From assembly GCF_030272615.1 (NCBI RefSeq), contig NC_081414.1, forward strand, positions 782,728,119-782,792,118: 64,000 nt of DNA, read 5' to 3'. Numbering within the stretch: position 1 is the first letter of the stretch; every line of letters starts with the position of its first letter. A program made the translations under genes and the position numbers. The notes under the pieces are model-generated. The model saw only the letters and a list, made by a program, of their open reading frames with translations, was not told where the DNA came from and did no database searches. The stretch comes from Cryptomeria japonica (lineage: Eukaryota; Streptophyta; Pinopsida; Cupressales; Cupressaceae). Shown one piece after another: positions 20,094-31,594 of the stretch.

Positions 20094-22034
20094 TTTGATG
20101 GTGCATCATGAGTAACATTTTCACCATCTAAGGCATCTACATCAATGGGGTCCATTTGTTCTGTGACTGGTTCTTCTTCACTATCATACACCTCATTCGG
20201 TTTGCTAGTTTTCAGTTCTCGCTCAACTATTTTATTAGCTTCAACCACTTGATGCATCTTAAGAGCTTCTTGAGCATGAGTATGTGTATCCTTTATCACT
20301 TCTTGACCCTTTCCTTCTAGTAATAGGAGTCTTCTTCTTCTCATGAAGAAGAGGCCTTTGTATTTATTCATAACTTCAAAAAGTTATGAATTTGATACAT
20401 CAGGAAAATGTTGAGCAAATATTTTCTCCCTCGTTTCTTGTTCCTTTTCTATGGCAATGCGCCATTTATCATCTAAAGAATTATACAAAGAATCTGGTGT
20501 CTCAGATCTAATTTCTGAAGGTGACCGGTCATTAACACATAAATACTTAATGAATTCCTATTCAACTGCTTCCTCTTCATCAACATTGAAATCATCAAAA
20601 CAATCAATTAAATCATTCAACATTTTTCTCCTAATATTCTTTATAGTTCTTTGACAATGTGTCAAAGGTTTGTAAGAAGAAAAGTCAATATTTACCGGTG
20701 CAGATGATGTTGGTTCATTCTTTGTCTTTTTCTTTGTTTGCCTAGTCTTCTTCTTAGGCGGTTCTTCTGACACGGTTTCTTCTGAATCAGGTGTATTTCT
20801 TTTTGTCTTCCAGTTTCTTTTTAATTGGTGACCGCTTGGTCACTTTGGGACTGGCTGTAGTAATTGGTGCCAATGTTGAAGGCACTGCCTTTCCTTTCTT
20901 TTTAGAGGGTTCTACAACTAGTGCAACCCTTTCCAAATAGGTTTCGGTTCTCTTTGCCTTAGGATCAAGGGGTGAGGCAATTAGGGTAGAAGCATACCCG
21001 TCCAGCATATCATTCATTACCTAATAGCCCATAGGCTCTACTTCTTCCTGCCTAGGCTCAACAGCCTCCATTATGCATTCATCCACTTTGATGGTGAAGC
21101 AGATGTCTTCCTCATACTTTTTGACTAAATCACTAGATATTCTTATCATTTAGCTCATCTTGCATCTGAACTCATCAAAGTGTTTGTTCAGTGTTTTTGG
21201 ATAGCCGGTTCTAACCGCTTGTAGACTTTCCTTGATTTGTTTTGTTACTGGTTAGTTGGCAGACCACTGAATGTCACCTACTCTTGGAAAGTAGCCTTGG
21301 AAGTAAAAGATCAACCCAACCAGTAGTTGTCCGAACTTGAATCTTAGTGCATTGTCATGTTTGATTGACTTAATATTCAACATAAGTTGTCTTTGCATAC
21401 AGGTGCATAGATCAAACGATGCATCCTCCTTGATCATCCTGTAAGTGGCATTTACCACTACAGCAAAGACTAAATTAATTCTGCTAGTAGAGAATGTTCC
21501 GTAACCTATCACCATGTAGGCATACTTGACCAGATCATCCTTGATTGAGTTGATGGTCATGCCACATAAGTCGCTCACTGAACCGCTGAGCTTGGATATT
21601 TTAGTCTTGCTGACCTTCTTTAGGGCTGGCACTTCTCCTATATTGCAGAAACTGGTGACGACATGAATCTCTTTTGGTGTGATATCATGCATCCGCGCTA
21701 GGTACATCTTGTCGCCATGTACCCTGTTTAGAATAATGCAAATGTGATCATTTGAAAATTCTTCAAGAAAGTAAACTGCATTTTGAAGTTTCTTCTTTTC
21801 CAGAATGCTGAATTCTGGTTCAATCTTCTTATCCTTTCCACAAAATAAGCTCAGTTGGGAATGGATTACAAGAGACCCTAGGTCTTCTATTTTGCAGTCT
21901 ATGTAATAAATAATCCCTTCTTCTACTATAACACCAGCCAATACTTGAGACAAGGCATTATATTTCAACTTTCATTGTATGAAGTCCATAGAATCAATAG
22001 TTGCACTAGAACTATCATGAGATGCAGAAGCCAT

Positions 22035-22477
22035 GATAAATGAAGAATTATGAGAAATACCTTTGCAAATTGAAATTTAGGGCTTCACAATTTGAACTTT
22101 GCTTGACACTCCTTCGATTGCAAAGATACCGCTTTGCGTTCTTCACTCCTTCAACAAATGATAGCTTTAGATTCTTCTCCAAATTTTTGATAAACTCTTT
22201 GATTCATAGTGTAAATCGCTTTCCTTCACTCTACACTAGAAAAATTTCTTTGCTCGAAAAATGATAAGTGAGAAATGATTTCAAAATTCCTTTTAAACAG
22301 GTTCTCCACCTACCATAATAAATGCTCCAATATTAGGGCGCAAACCCTAATTTTCCTTTTACCATTTCCTTTCTTCTGTCGATTGATAGGTATCTCATAC
22401 TAGTTAAGGTTTTTTACTGGTGTAAATTGGGGGTTCGAAGTATTTTTCCATTTTCTCCCCTTAAGCTTTTCTGATGC
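22035..22477 (-). other. N spacer between ORF1 and ORF2
   Basis: About 440 bases, AT-rich. I see no ORF in the element's orientation and no clear regulatory motif. Confidence 0.6.
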
Positions 22478-23755
22478 TTAGTTTGTCGGTTCCGTGATTT
22501 CCACACTAGGTGCAGAAACTAGTTCTTCTTGCAACACTGCTAGTTTCCTTTTCCAGGTTTTATTCATATCCACTTGAATAGTTTCAATATCAATCTTTCC
22601 TTCCGGAGTGACCAGTATGTCATCTGATATGTTCTTTCTTGTTGTGCAAAATCTGGAAATGTGACCCAGTTTGTTGCAATGATAGTAGACCATTCCAGGT
22701 GCTCCCCAAGGTCCATTATTCATGTTACCATTCTTCCTCCTGCATTTTGCAGCAGTGTGACCATGACAATGACAGATCAAATAGTTTTCTCTCCATTTGG
22801 TTTCCGCTTGATAGCCACTACTTCCTGACAGATGATTAAAGGCATTAAACTAATTGTGATTCCGATTCACAAAAGGTTCCGGACCAGCTCCTTGAGTCCT
22901 CTGAGGATATCTTCTAGTGTTATTCATAGCAGACCTGCATTCAGATGCTCTATGCCCAAACTTGTTGCATTCATAACAATTACCATTGCACTTATTGGAT
23001 CTAGGTACATTGTTTATAAAGTAAGGAAAATTATTGTAGGCTTTGCTCCTACACACATTGGCAGTATGTCCTTCTTTAAGATAGTTAAAGCAAACAGGTT
23101 TAAACTTTTTCTTACCTTTATCCTTTGATGTTGGTTGTTTCTTTGATGCTCCAGCATTTGTACCAGAGGTCTCACCTTCCTCATGACTGGAATAACCAAG
23201 TCCATCAGTATTCTTGAGAGGTTTGGCAGATTCAAGCTTTTGCTCTAGCTTAACAGTACTCTTGTTGAACTTAGCAGGTATTTCCTTTGACTCAGAGAGT
23301 TCTTTGGAAATAGCAGCATTTGTTTCCATCAAGTTTGCATTCTTGGAGATGGTCATGTTCAGTTCTCCTTGCATGTCTTCCTTTTCCACTTTGCTCACAT
23401 GGAGTTGAGCAGTTAGGACACTGATCTCTTGCTTCAGCTTGGAGATTTCATGATCTTTGTCTTTTACCAGATCTTCAGCTTTTCTCCAATTCTCAAGCTC
23501 TTGGCACATTCAAATAGTCAGTCCTTCCAACTCTTTTTTCAGGTTGGAATTGGATTCATTTAGCTTTTCTACTTCTTGAATCAGGGCTTCCATGTCTTCT
23601 TTATCAGAAGAACTATTTTTAGATAGCTCCATCTATTTTTCAGCATGTTCTCTCCTTTTTGCCTAAGAGGCCTTATATTTGACCATAAGATCATCATAGG
23701 CTTGCTCAGATTGAGTGAGCCAGTGAGTAAGTTCCCTCATAGTGTATTCCCCCAT
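22478..23755 (-). pseudogene. N ORF1: gag-like coiled-coil protein with four zinc-knuckle motifs
   Basis: The frame opens at ATG 23755 (MGEYTMRELTHWLTQ), only 35 bases after the PBS, and is kept to TAG at 22478. Residues ~1-210 are heptad-rich coiled coil (MEALIQEVEKLNESNSNLKK, HEISKLKQEISVLTAQLHV). Then come four CCHC-like knuckles: CFNYLKEGHTANVC (second Cys replaced by Tyr), CYECNKFGHRASEC (canonical), CHCHGHTAAKC and CNKLGHISRFC (partial). It lacks the capsid domain of copia gag (compare K at 30521), so it may bind RNA without forming a shell. In-frame stops near 23660, 23630, 23510 and 22847 interrupt it. C2HC knuckles in gag bind genomic RNA. Confidence 0.75.
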
Positions 23756-23790
23756 ATCTTCTTCCAAGTGGTTAGCCTTATAGAAAGGTT

Positions 23791-23803
23791 GGCTCTGATA
23801 CCA
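23791..23803 (-). other. N primer-binding site (initiator tRNA-Met)
   Basis: The minus strand reads TGGTATCAGAGCC two bases after the 5' LTR. This is the standard complement of the initiator tRNA-Met 3' end used by plant copia elements. Confidence 0.95.
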
Positions 23804-23805
23804 AT

Positions 23806-25011
23806 TGATGAATACTAAGAGGGGGGGTGAATTAGTATGCCAAAAATTACTATACTTAAACACTTTACTAGACTACCAATAAACTGGTAAAATAGTTTAG
23901 CAGACAAACCGGTTAGCACACATGCAAACCAAATAGAAAATAATGCATTCACCCATAGAAGCACAAACACCATAACATGAGAGATTTTGATGTGGAAAAC
24001 CAAATGGGAAAAACCACGGTGAGATGGAACTCACAAGTAACTATCTACATAATAGGAACCAGACCGGTTAAGGTCATACAATGTTCTTTACTAGAACAGA
24101 TCCTGTTAGGAATCTCAATCTCTGTTAGGAGATAAGTCCGATTAAAGACTACATTGCTAGAGTATTTTAGTTCCACAGATGTCAACCACCTTGTTAGACG
24201 ATTTACAAAAGGCTTTTGGGCCTACTCGATTAAGGGCTTCAAACTTGTCGAAAATGTGAGTAATCAACAAGTGAGTGGTCTAGAAAATAGCACAGATTGC
24301 TTGGTTAAACTTGTCGAAAATGTGAGTAATCAACAAGTGATTGGTCTAGAAAATAGCACAGATTGCTTGATTAGATCCTTGGTAGCTCATTCCTAATGCA
24401 TTCCATCATTACTTCAGTCTTCCACACATTCACACTCTGCCCCTTCTCACAGACCTAAACTTCTCTCCTGTATATTCCCTTACAAAAACTCATCAACCAC
24501 CTTAAACCCTAGCAACAACCTAAAACCCTAGACATGATGTCCTTATCAAGGAACCTGATTTCATGTCGGTCCAATAGGATTACATTACAATTTCCTAGGT
24601 TCAATGCATCTAGACATATTTTGTAACATGACACAAAAAGCACCGTTAAAGTGTCGACACCACCAAACAATTGGTGGATGGTAACTCATCACAGAGTATT
24701 ACCGGTCCATACAAAATACTGGTTTAAGCAAAATACCAGTTGTCAGTTTGACAAAATGAAGACTGGGAAATATGAGTTGTGCCACTTCATTCCTTTGTAC
24801 CACTTGAGATCCTTGAACCACTTGGGTCTTCATACTACTTCAGATCAGTAAACACTTTCTGCAAAACACCGATAGTCTAAAGACTATAATACATCATACC
24901 GGTTGGAACAAATACCAGTTGATCTTTAACTTATACATACAAAAAGTGATCTCAAATCAAGTGTGTGTCCATCAATGACAATCACAACATTAATCATGAA
25001 AAATGCCAACA
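23806..25011 (-). repeat. N 5' LTR (right copy)
   Basis: The LTR matches 4495-5661. On the minus strand it runs from TGTTGGCATTTTTCATG to TTAGTATTCATCA. It carries a private 66-base tandem duplication (24241-24372), while the left LTR has a different private duplication of about 26 bases; together these account for the length difference. Confidence 0.9.
24241..24372. repeat. 66-base tandem duplication in the N 5' LTR
   Basis: Two adjacent copies start AAACTTGTCGAAAATGTGAG at 24241 and 24307. The left LTR has one copy. The change therefore arose in this LTR after insertion. Confidence 0.95.
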
Positions 25012-25125
25012 GTCTTGTATTCAAATTATATGGCTCAATCTGAGGGAGCTAGGGCACCTAGACAGGATGTCGGTTAGTAGGCACCACCTCCTCCACCTGG
25101 CGATGAGGGAGATGCAAAGAGCTAG
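25012..25125 (+). pseudogene. C PMD gene, 3' tail after the N insertion
   Basis: The frame ends APPPPPGDEGDAKS before TAG at 25123-25125. The intact relative in B ends APPPPPCDEGEGAS, so the two pieces (2995-4494 and 25012-25125) belong to one gene split by N. Confidence 0.75.
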
Positions 25126-26667
25126 TTTTGTCATATCTCCTAGATTTTGTTATATACCCAATTTTTGTTGGCTATACCATTCTTTCTCTAATGAGACATT
25201 TTATTTGATAGTTGATATCATTTGTACTCTGAGACAACGAGATTATGATGATATATATGAGATCTTGATTTGATTTCATCATACTTGTATTGATTGATTA
25301 TGAAATGTCTTTCTATATTCTTTATTCTATATGTAAGCATATCTTTCTCAGTATGGATGTATGTAACGCAGATGAATATGGATGTTTATTTTTGTTTCTT
25401 TTTTTTTAATATGCAAATGGATGACGAAAATGAGTAACTAGTAATGCAAATGTTTAGTTTTCTTCATGCAATAATATGAATGCAAATAAGTAATAATAAA
25501 ATGTATGGATCTATATAATATGCTCATGTATGCAACTAACATCTCAATACATAAGTATTCGATTAGAGAAACGATGATGAAAAAGAGACCACTTTGCTGC
25601 GAAAAGATGATTGCCTCAGAATCTCATTCAAAAGACAAAGAGACCATTGTTATCATGCCAAAATCACTCGAAATGCATAAAATTTAGAATTAATTTAATG
25701 TAAATAGAGTCACTGGATTTGATATGCTTATTTTTCATCACTGTGTGCTTTACAAACATAGCGGGCAAAATAGAGTTCCTTTCTTTGCATATGCAATATT
25801 AATTATCTTGTCTGCAATGACCCTTTGTTCGTTCATATCCTTGGACAGATTACGCATGCATCCAAATCGCACATTAAATAAATTCCCTCAAATAGACAAA
25901 GAAATGACTCCAACCTCCCTTTAGCATATAAATAAGTGCAGTTGAGGTACGTGTGGTGATTTCACCTTGATGTGAAGGCACTTATCATAGACACCTAGCT
26001 AATTAGATGTTTCTAGATCATCGGATTCATTCCTACAAGAAGAAAACAAAGAAAATTATCATGCCCCCAATCCTTGCTCCTCTTACTCAAGATAGACTTC
26101 CTTGAGTTATTCAGAGGGAATAATAAGTGAAAGCCAATGTAAAAGACAACACACAAAGAAAATTTCATGCATATCTCAAACAGTTTAGTGATTGTTTTTA
26201 GTAGTCTTGTTTTACTTGTGTACTCAATGATAAAACTCTTCAATAGTTAGGAGACAGGTGACTAACTCAAAGTAGATGACTGAGTACCATTAACTAAAAG
26301 ATGACTTGGTTGATACTACTTAGGACATGTAAATTGCTCAGTCGATTACCCTAAGACTAGGACATTGATTGGTTTCAAGCCATGAGGGTTGAACCAAAAG
26401 AACTAGGATGTCACAAAAGTGACTAAAAGATATGTACAAGAGAAAGGAAAGATGCAAGAAAGCGGGAATGATAATGAAAATGCCAACATTTTGTTGATAG
26501 ATGGAGTGCTTGAGTACAAGAGGCGTTTACTAGGTTTTCACCTTCTTGGAAAAGATCTTTTGCTCCTTTTTTTTTTTTCTTTTTTCTTATTTTTTTCAGG
26601 ACTTTTTATGATTTCTAGGATTTTTTTCAGGACATTTTAGCTGTACAGGTTGCTGGAGCAGAGAATA
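25126..26667. other. C non-coding spacer between PMD gene and integrase end
   Basis: AT-rich, aligned by eye with 42264-43921 in B. The PMD gene and pol converge here. It ends in a T-rich stretch with TTTCAGGAC repeats near 26565-26640. I see no gene. Confidence 0.6.
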
Positions 26668-29254
26668 CTAAGTGAAGAATTTCTTCAAGTGCATGGTGTT
26701 AATCGGTTCACAGAGCTATTCTCCTTCTGATGTTGAGAGTTGATAGGCACTAGAGCCAAAGATTGCAGTAGCAATGTAGGGACCCAGCTAGTTGGGTTCA
26801 AACTTCCCTTTGTTGTCTCAAAACTGTTGATTTTTAGGATTTCCTCTTAGAAGAAGGTCACCAACTTGAAATTCTCATTGTCAAACTTTTTCATTATAAC
26901 CTCTAGATATTCTCTTTTGATATGCTCTCAGATGATAAAACACCACTTGTCGACGTTCATCCAACAAGTCAAGTTCTTACAATCTAGATATTTTGTAGTC
27001 TTCATCAATAATAAGACATTGCAAAGAAAATCTGAAAGACAGTATTTCTACCTCAATAGGTAAGACTGTGTTGGACCCATACACCAAAGAAAAAGGTTTG
27101 GCCCCAGTAGGTGTTCTGATACTTGTTCTATAAGCCCATAGTGCAGGATTAAGCTGTAGATGTCAATCCTTTCTAGATTTATTTACTGTTCTGTGTAAGA
27201 TAGTCAATAGATTCTTGTTAGATGCTTCAGCTTGTCCATTACCTTGAGGATAGTATATGGATGACCAGTGTTGTTTTCTTTTGAATTTTTCACAAAGTTC
27301 ATCTAGATATTTGTTTTTGAACTGCCCTCCATTGTCAGTCATAATGGATGAAGATATCCCATACCTACAGATGATATAATTAAGGATGAATAGAGCTACT
27401 TGTTTACCGGTTGCTTTGATGAGTGAAACTATTTCTACCCACTTAGTGAAGTACTCAGTGGCAGTTATAATAAACTTGTGTCTGTTAGATGATAGAGGAT
27501 ATATTTGGCCCATGAGATCAAACACCCATTGATGAAAAGGCCAATGTGTAATGAAGGCTATGAGATCGCTTAATGGAGCATGTATGAGGATCCCATGTAG
27601 TTGACACTTCTCACAAGTTTTAGCAAATTTTATAGCATCTTTTTTCATGGCTAGCTAGTAGTAGCCAACCCTTAGTAGTTTTCATGCTAAAGTTAGACCG
27701 TTTGAATGGGATCCACAAATACCTTCATAGACTTTGGATAATGCACATTAGAACTCTTCAATTTCTAGACACCGAAGCAAAGTACTATCCAAACCTCACC
27801 TAAATAGGTCTTTAGCGATGATGACATATCATGAAGCATTTTGGATTAGGTTCCTTTTCTCATTACAGGTAAGATTAGCAGGGATAACTTGTTCATGTAG
27901 GTAAGAGTAAATGTGGTTGTAGCGAGATGAGTCATGTCCAATAATAGAACAAACCATCTAGGACTCAGGAGAATCATAGGCAAGATAATGTAACTCTTCT
28001 GCCAGGAATTCAAAGAGAAAATTAGATTGTTGTAGTTGTGGTATAGACGCCAAGGTGACCATAGCATCTGCTGCTCTATTTGCTGATCTAGGAATTTGCC
28101 AAAATGATACAAAGGTAAAGTATTTCTTGAGATCATCCACCATTCTCTTATAAGGTATCATTTTCTTATCTCTATTGTGATATATATCATTGATTTGGTT
28201 TATGATTAGCATAGAATCTCCATAGATGTGTAATTCAACAACCTTCCATTCGATAGCCAGCTTGATCCCATTTACCAAAGCTTCATATTCTGCAATGTTG
28301 TTTGTGCAAGAGAAGATAATCTTGTAAGCTTTTGGGATTGAATATTTTTGAGTAATAAAAAGTATTCCCGCACTAGAACCATGTTGAGTGAAAGACCCAT
28401 CAAAGAACATCTTCCATGATCGTTGAGTAAGGTGCATGATTGATTCATCTAGAAATTCTATGTGCAAAGGTTGAATGTCTTCAAGTGGAGCATCAACAAA
28501 TTGATCTGCAATAACCTGTCCTTTGATGGTTTTTTGTTCTACATATTCAATATCAAATTCTGTAAAAACCATGACCCATTTAGCCACTCTTCCTATAAGT
28601 GTTGCTTTGCTGAGAAGATATTTGAGCAGATCAATCTTAGCCACTAGCTTAATAGAGTGTGCTAACATGTAGTGTCTTAATTTTTGTGATGCAAAGACTA
28701 ATGCCAAACAAGATTTTTTTTATGATAGTATACTTCATTTTATAGGACACCAAGATCCTGCTAATATAATATATAGCTCTTTCCTTTTTATTTTCATCCT
28801 GTTGTTCCAGAATTGCTCCTAGTGATGTATTGGTAGCTGATATGTATAAAATCAATGGTTCACTTTGAATTGGTGGCATCAATATGGGCAGATTAGAAAG
28901 ATAGTATTTGATTTGTTTTAGATGATGTTCAAAATCTTCATCCCAGTTGTATTGGACTCCTTTTTGTAATGCCTTGGTGAATGGTTGAGCTTTATTTGTG
29001 AGATGAGATATAAAGTGCCTTATTGATTGGAGACATCCTTGTAAACTTCTCATTTGACTAATATTTTTGGGCGGAAGAATTTCCATTATGGCTTGGACCT
29101 TCTCGGGATCAACCTTAATTCCTTTCTTTGAAATAGTGTAACCAAGAAATTTCCTTGATGTTACTCCGAATGCACACTTTTTTGGATTTAGCCGGAGCTT
29201 GAATCTTTCCATTCTATCCAGTATGAGGCCTAGTTCCTGGATATGTGTGGATCT
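26668..29254 (-). pseudogene. C pol, 3' half: RT end, RNase H, archaeal-type RNase H, integrase
   Basis: Continues the RT after the K insertion: LILDRMERFKLRLNPKKCAF and KFLGYTISKKGIKVDPEKVQ, then the first RNase H (LILYISATNTSLGAILEQQ). A frameshift follows near 28700. The second RNase H has FFDGSF, AEYEAL, YGDSML and RAADAM. The integrase keeps its triad in WVFDLMGQI, IMTDNGGQF and GQAEASNKN. The C-terminus reads VGDLLLRGNP and LGPYIATAIFGSSAYQL and stops at TAG 26668-26670 after INTMHLKKFFT. In-frame stops occur near 27835, 27790, 27740, 27160, 26818 and others. From 28707 down the second RNase H and integrase share one frame. Confidence 0.85.
29250..29254. other. K target-site duplication, left (GATCT)
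   Basis: GATCT precedes the K 5' LTR; AATCT follows the 3' LTR at 36069-36073 (four of five match). Removing K rejoins C as ...GTGTGGATCTCTTCATGG, which aligns with B. Confidence 0.85.
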
Positions 29255-30463
29255 TGTTGGTATTATCGATAAATTCATCATGTATTGCATTGGTTTTGTC
29301 ATTGGTGTCAACAATTATCTTTCTGGAGGTCTACATTGCTGATTTGGCACTCTGATTATATTGGTTTGTTGTTGAACCGATACATTGTGGTCCTGACATG
29401 GATATTGGCTTATGCACAGTCATTGGTATATGTTTCACCAGCAGCTAAGGAAGTTGATGATGACTTGTTATCACCTAGAGATCATTTGGTTATGTTAAAG
29501 ACATGGATTTGATGTTTACATTTAGTGTTTTGCTTATTGGTCTAATCAGGTTCACATATTTGCCTTTACCGACAGATAGGTCTAGGTTATGGACCGGTAC
29601 AAGATATCATGTTCTAGATCAACATGACATGTTTTGGAAATGGTTTATTGATTGGATAATGTGTAAATGTATTGAGGCTGACATATTGTATTGCATCAAG
29701 ACTTATTTCGTAAATGTAATATATTTAGGGAGTCGACCTAATCATGAGGTCTTAGGTTTTGTATAAATAATTGTAAGATCTTATTTGAAGATCATTATGA
29801 GTGTGTGTGAATATTGAATATCCTTGTGAAGAGAAAAAATAAGTGAATCCTTGTGCGAATCACATAGATATTATCTCAAGGTTGAAGGAAAGGTTATGAA
29901 GGTGTTTGGAACTCATGGTCAAAGCTTAAACTAGTACTAAATCAAGTATTGCAAATGCTATACTGAAGCAATACATTGTTATTCGATTTAACCATCCAAT
30001 TATAGTCAGTGTGACTACTATTTTGTGATTGAGTAGTGAGCTCTAGGTGGTTTGCCTTTCTGCATGTGCAAACTCCATTATTGTATTCACTTACTATCTG
30101 CAGTAGTATCATCTGATTGTCGATAAGGTTTCCTGCCATGGTTTTTCCCCTTACAGGGTTTCCACATCAAAATCTATGTGTCATATGTAGTGGATGTTGT
30201 TTTTCTTTCTGTTTCATGCATTTAGTTGTACCGATAGTACTATAACTATTAATGTGTTTTACCGACACTAAGTTTTAAGTTGGAATAATTTTTTTTGGGT
30301 TATAATTTATTGACAATTGATTCACCCCCCTCTTAGTTGTACTTCCCAATTCAATATCGATAGAAAAACATTGTACTTGGAGGGATGTATTTTGGTTCTG
30401 GGTTATAATTTATTAACAACTAATTCACCCCCCCCTGTCAGTTGTCCTTCCCGGTTCCTAAAA
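29255..30463 (+). repeat. K 5' LTR
   Basis: 1209 bases, ending GGTTCCTAAAA where the 3' LTR ends GATTCCTAACA. It is about 130 bases longer than the 3' LTR because of a rearranged end (see 30301-30463). Confidence 0.9.
30301..30463 (+). repeat. Rearranged end of the K 5' LTR
   Basis: The LTR-end sequence TATAATTTATT...CACCCCCC occurs twice (30301-30352 and 30403-30463). Between them lie about 45 bases (30354-30398) that match the internal sequence at 34818-34860 (TTGTACTTGGAGGGATGTAT). The 3' LTR has a single end. Confidence 0.8.
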
Positions 30464-30464
30464 A

Positions 30465-30478
30465 TTGGTATCAAAGCC
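30465..30478 (+). other. K primer-binding site
   Basis: TTGGTATCAAAGCC differs by one base from the usual TTGGTATCAGAGCC complement of initiator tRNA-Met and begins right after the LTR. Confidence 0.9.
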
Positions 30479-30520
30479 AAGTCCTCTTTTTGCAGAAGCC
30501 TAATAGCTTGAGGAGATCCT

Positions 30521-31594
30521 ATGGCAGCAAATATTTTTAGGAAGGATAGTCCTAAACTTGATGGAACTAACTATGGTATATGGAAGATCAAAATGGAAAC
30601 ACATCTGAACTACATTGGAAAAGATATATGGGATGTTACAAAGAATGGATATGTTGGTCCTACTCTGAATAACCCTCATCCATTGACCTTGGCTAAAGAC
30701 TTGAATAAGGATTGAAAAGAACGAGAAGCACTTCTAAGCGCATTATCAGATCAGAAAATCATGGGTTTATCAGACAACTCTATTGCAAAATCTATTTGGG
30801 ATAAACTTGAAACATTGAATTAAGGAGATACCACTGTCAAAATTGTAAAAATGGAATGTTACTGGACCAGGTATGAAAATTTAAAAATGGAAGAGGATGA
30901 AAGAATTTTTACATTTATGGAAATAATTAATGAAATTATTTTAGGAATAAAATGTTGTGGAGGATCTTTAAGTGAAGATGAAATTGTTTCTAAAGTTTTA
31001 AGAGATTTACCACTGGCTTACAAAATGAAAGTGACTTCTATTAATGAGTTGAGAACAATGCCTAATACATCAGTATCTAGAGATACTTTGGTTGGAAAAC
31101 TTTCAGCATTTGAGCTTGAAGAATTTGGTTCTGTTGCTACAGTCAAAACTGATATAGCCTTCAAAGCATCATCATCATCGGCATCATCATATAAAAATCC
31201 TAATTGTAAAGCACTTTATGCAAAAGAACTTGAAGATATCAGAAGAGAAAATGAAGAACTTGAAGCACTATTTGCAAGGAAGATGCCTACAGCTCCAGCA
31301 GGAAGTAGGTATGAAGGTAAAGCACCTTTCAAATGTTTTAATTGTAATAAAGTTTGTCATATGGCATCGAGGTGTCCTGATAGATATTCAAGAATAAGAG
31401 ATGAAGCTAAGAGAACATATAAACCTAACCCTAAATATCAAAGATACAGATTTAAAAAAAATAGAGATAAGTCATGTTACTATGTAGATGGAGGTGTTAC
31501 AGATGATTCAGATGAAGATCCAATAGATAGTGGATGGCCATTTGTTGCATTAAAAGAAGATCAACTGACACCTATTGTCAGACTAGTAGAGTAG
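30521..31594 (+). pseudogene. K gag
   Basis: The frame starts MAANIFRKDSPKLDGTNYG, the typical opening of copia gag (DUF4219/UBN2 type), then YGIWKIKMETHL and, after two in-frame stops (30713 and ~30821), the capsid-like helices IVKMECYWTRYENLKMEEDE and ILGIKCCGGSLSEDEIVSKV. One zinc knuckle, CFNCNKVCHMASRC, has the usual Gly before His replaced by Cys. The C-terminal part is Lys/Asp-rich. The frame ends at TAG 31592-31594, which may be a decayed codon because the protease continues in the same frame. Confidence 0.88.

Larger units (their letters stand above)
19712..22034 (-). pseudogene. N ORF2, 5' part
   Basis: On the minus strand ORF2 starts at ATG 22034 (MASASHDSSSATIDSMDF). After one TGA it gives a 238-residue open stretch (21968-21252) with YIDCKIEDLGSLVIHSQLSL, FLEEFSNDHICIILNRVHGD, GYGTFSTSRINLVFAVVVNA and GQLLVGLIFYFQGYFPRVGD. 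A Lys-rich linker follows (KKKGKAVPST, SPIKKKLEDKKK), a frameshift near 20785, a segment LDDKWRIAIEKEQETREKIF, and finally a Glu/Lys-rich tract encoded by the pyrimidine run. It resumes at 6842 after G1. Total length would be about 1,070 codons. I recognise no family. It has no RT, integrase or RNase H motif. It could be a captured host gene, an unusual structural protein or a diverged transposon ORF. Confidence 0.6.
4495..25011 (-). mobile_element. Element N: non-autonomous copia-style LTR retrotransposon with ORF1 and ORF2, no pol
   Basis: LTRs of 1167 and 1206 bases begin TGTTGGCATTTTT and end TTAGTATTCATCA on the minus strand. A 13-base PBS complementary to initiator tRNA-Met follows the right LTR and a polypurine tract precedes the left one. 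Without the G1 insertion (6848-19711 plus one 5-base duplication) N is about 7.65 kb. It encodes a zinc-knuckle ORF1 and a long ORF2 but shows no protease, integrase, RT or RNase H. Flanks ATCTA (4490-4494) and GTCTT (25012-25016) match at three of five bases, an eroded target duplication; alignment with B shows that one 5-base copy is extra. The LTRs differ at several percent by eye, so the insertion is old. Confidence 0.85.

Noticed and set aside
19705-20127. 140-residue Arg/Lys-rich minus-strand frame and Leu/Phe-rich plus-strand frames that could suggest a nuclear or membrane protein
   Set aside because: They are other-phase readings of the polypurine tract; the phase that continues ORF2 on both sides is the Glu/Lys one.
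29285-29766. Plus-strand ORFs at 29285-29766
   Set aside because: Inside the K 5' LTR; the same region of the 3' LTR does not keep the frames.
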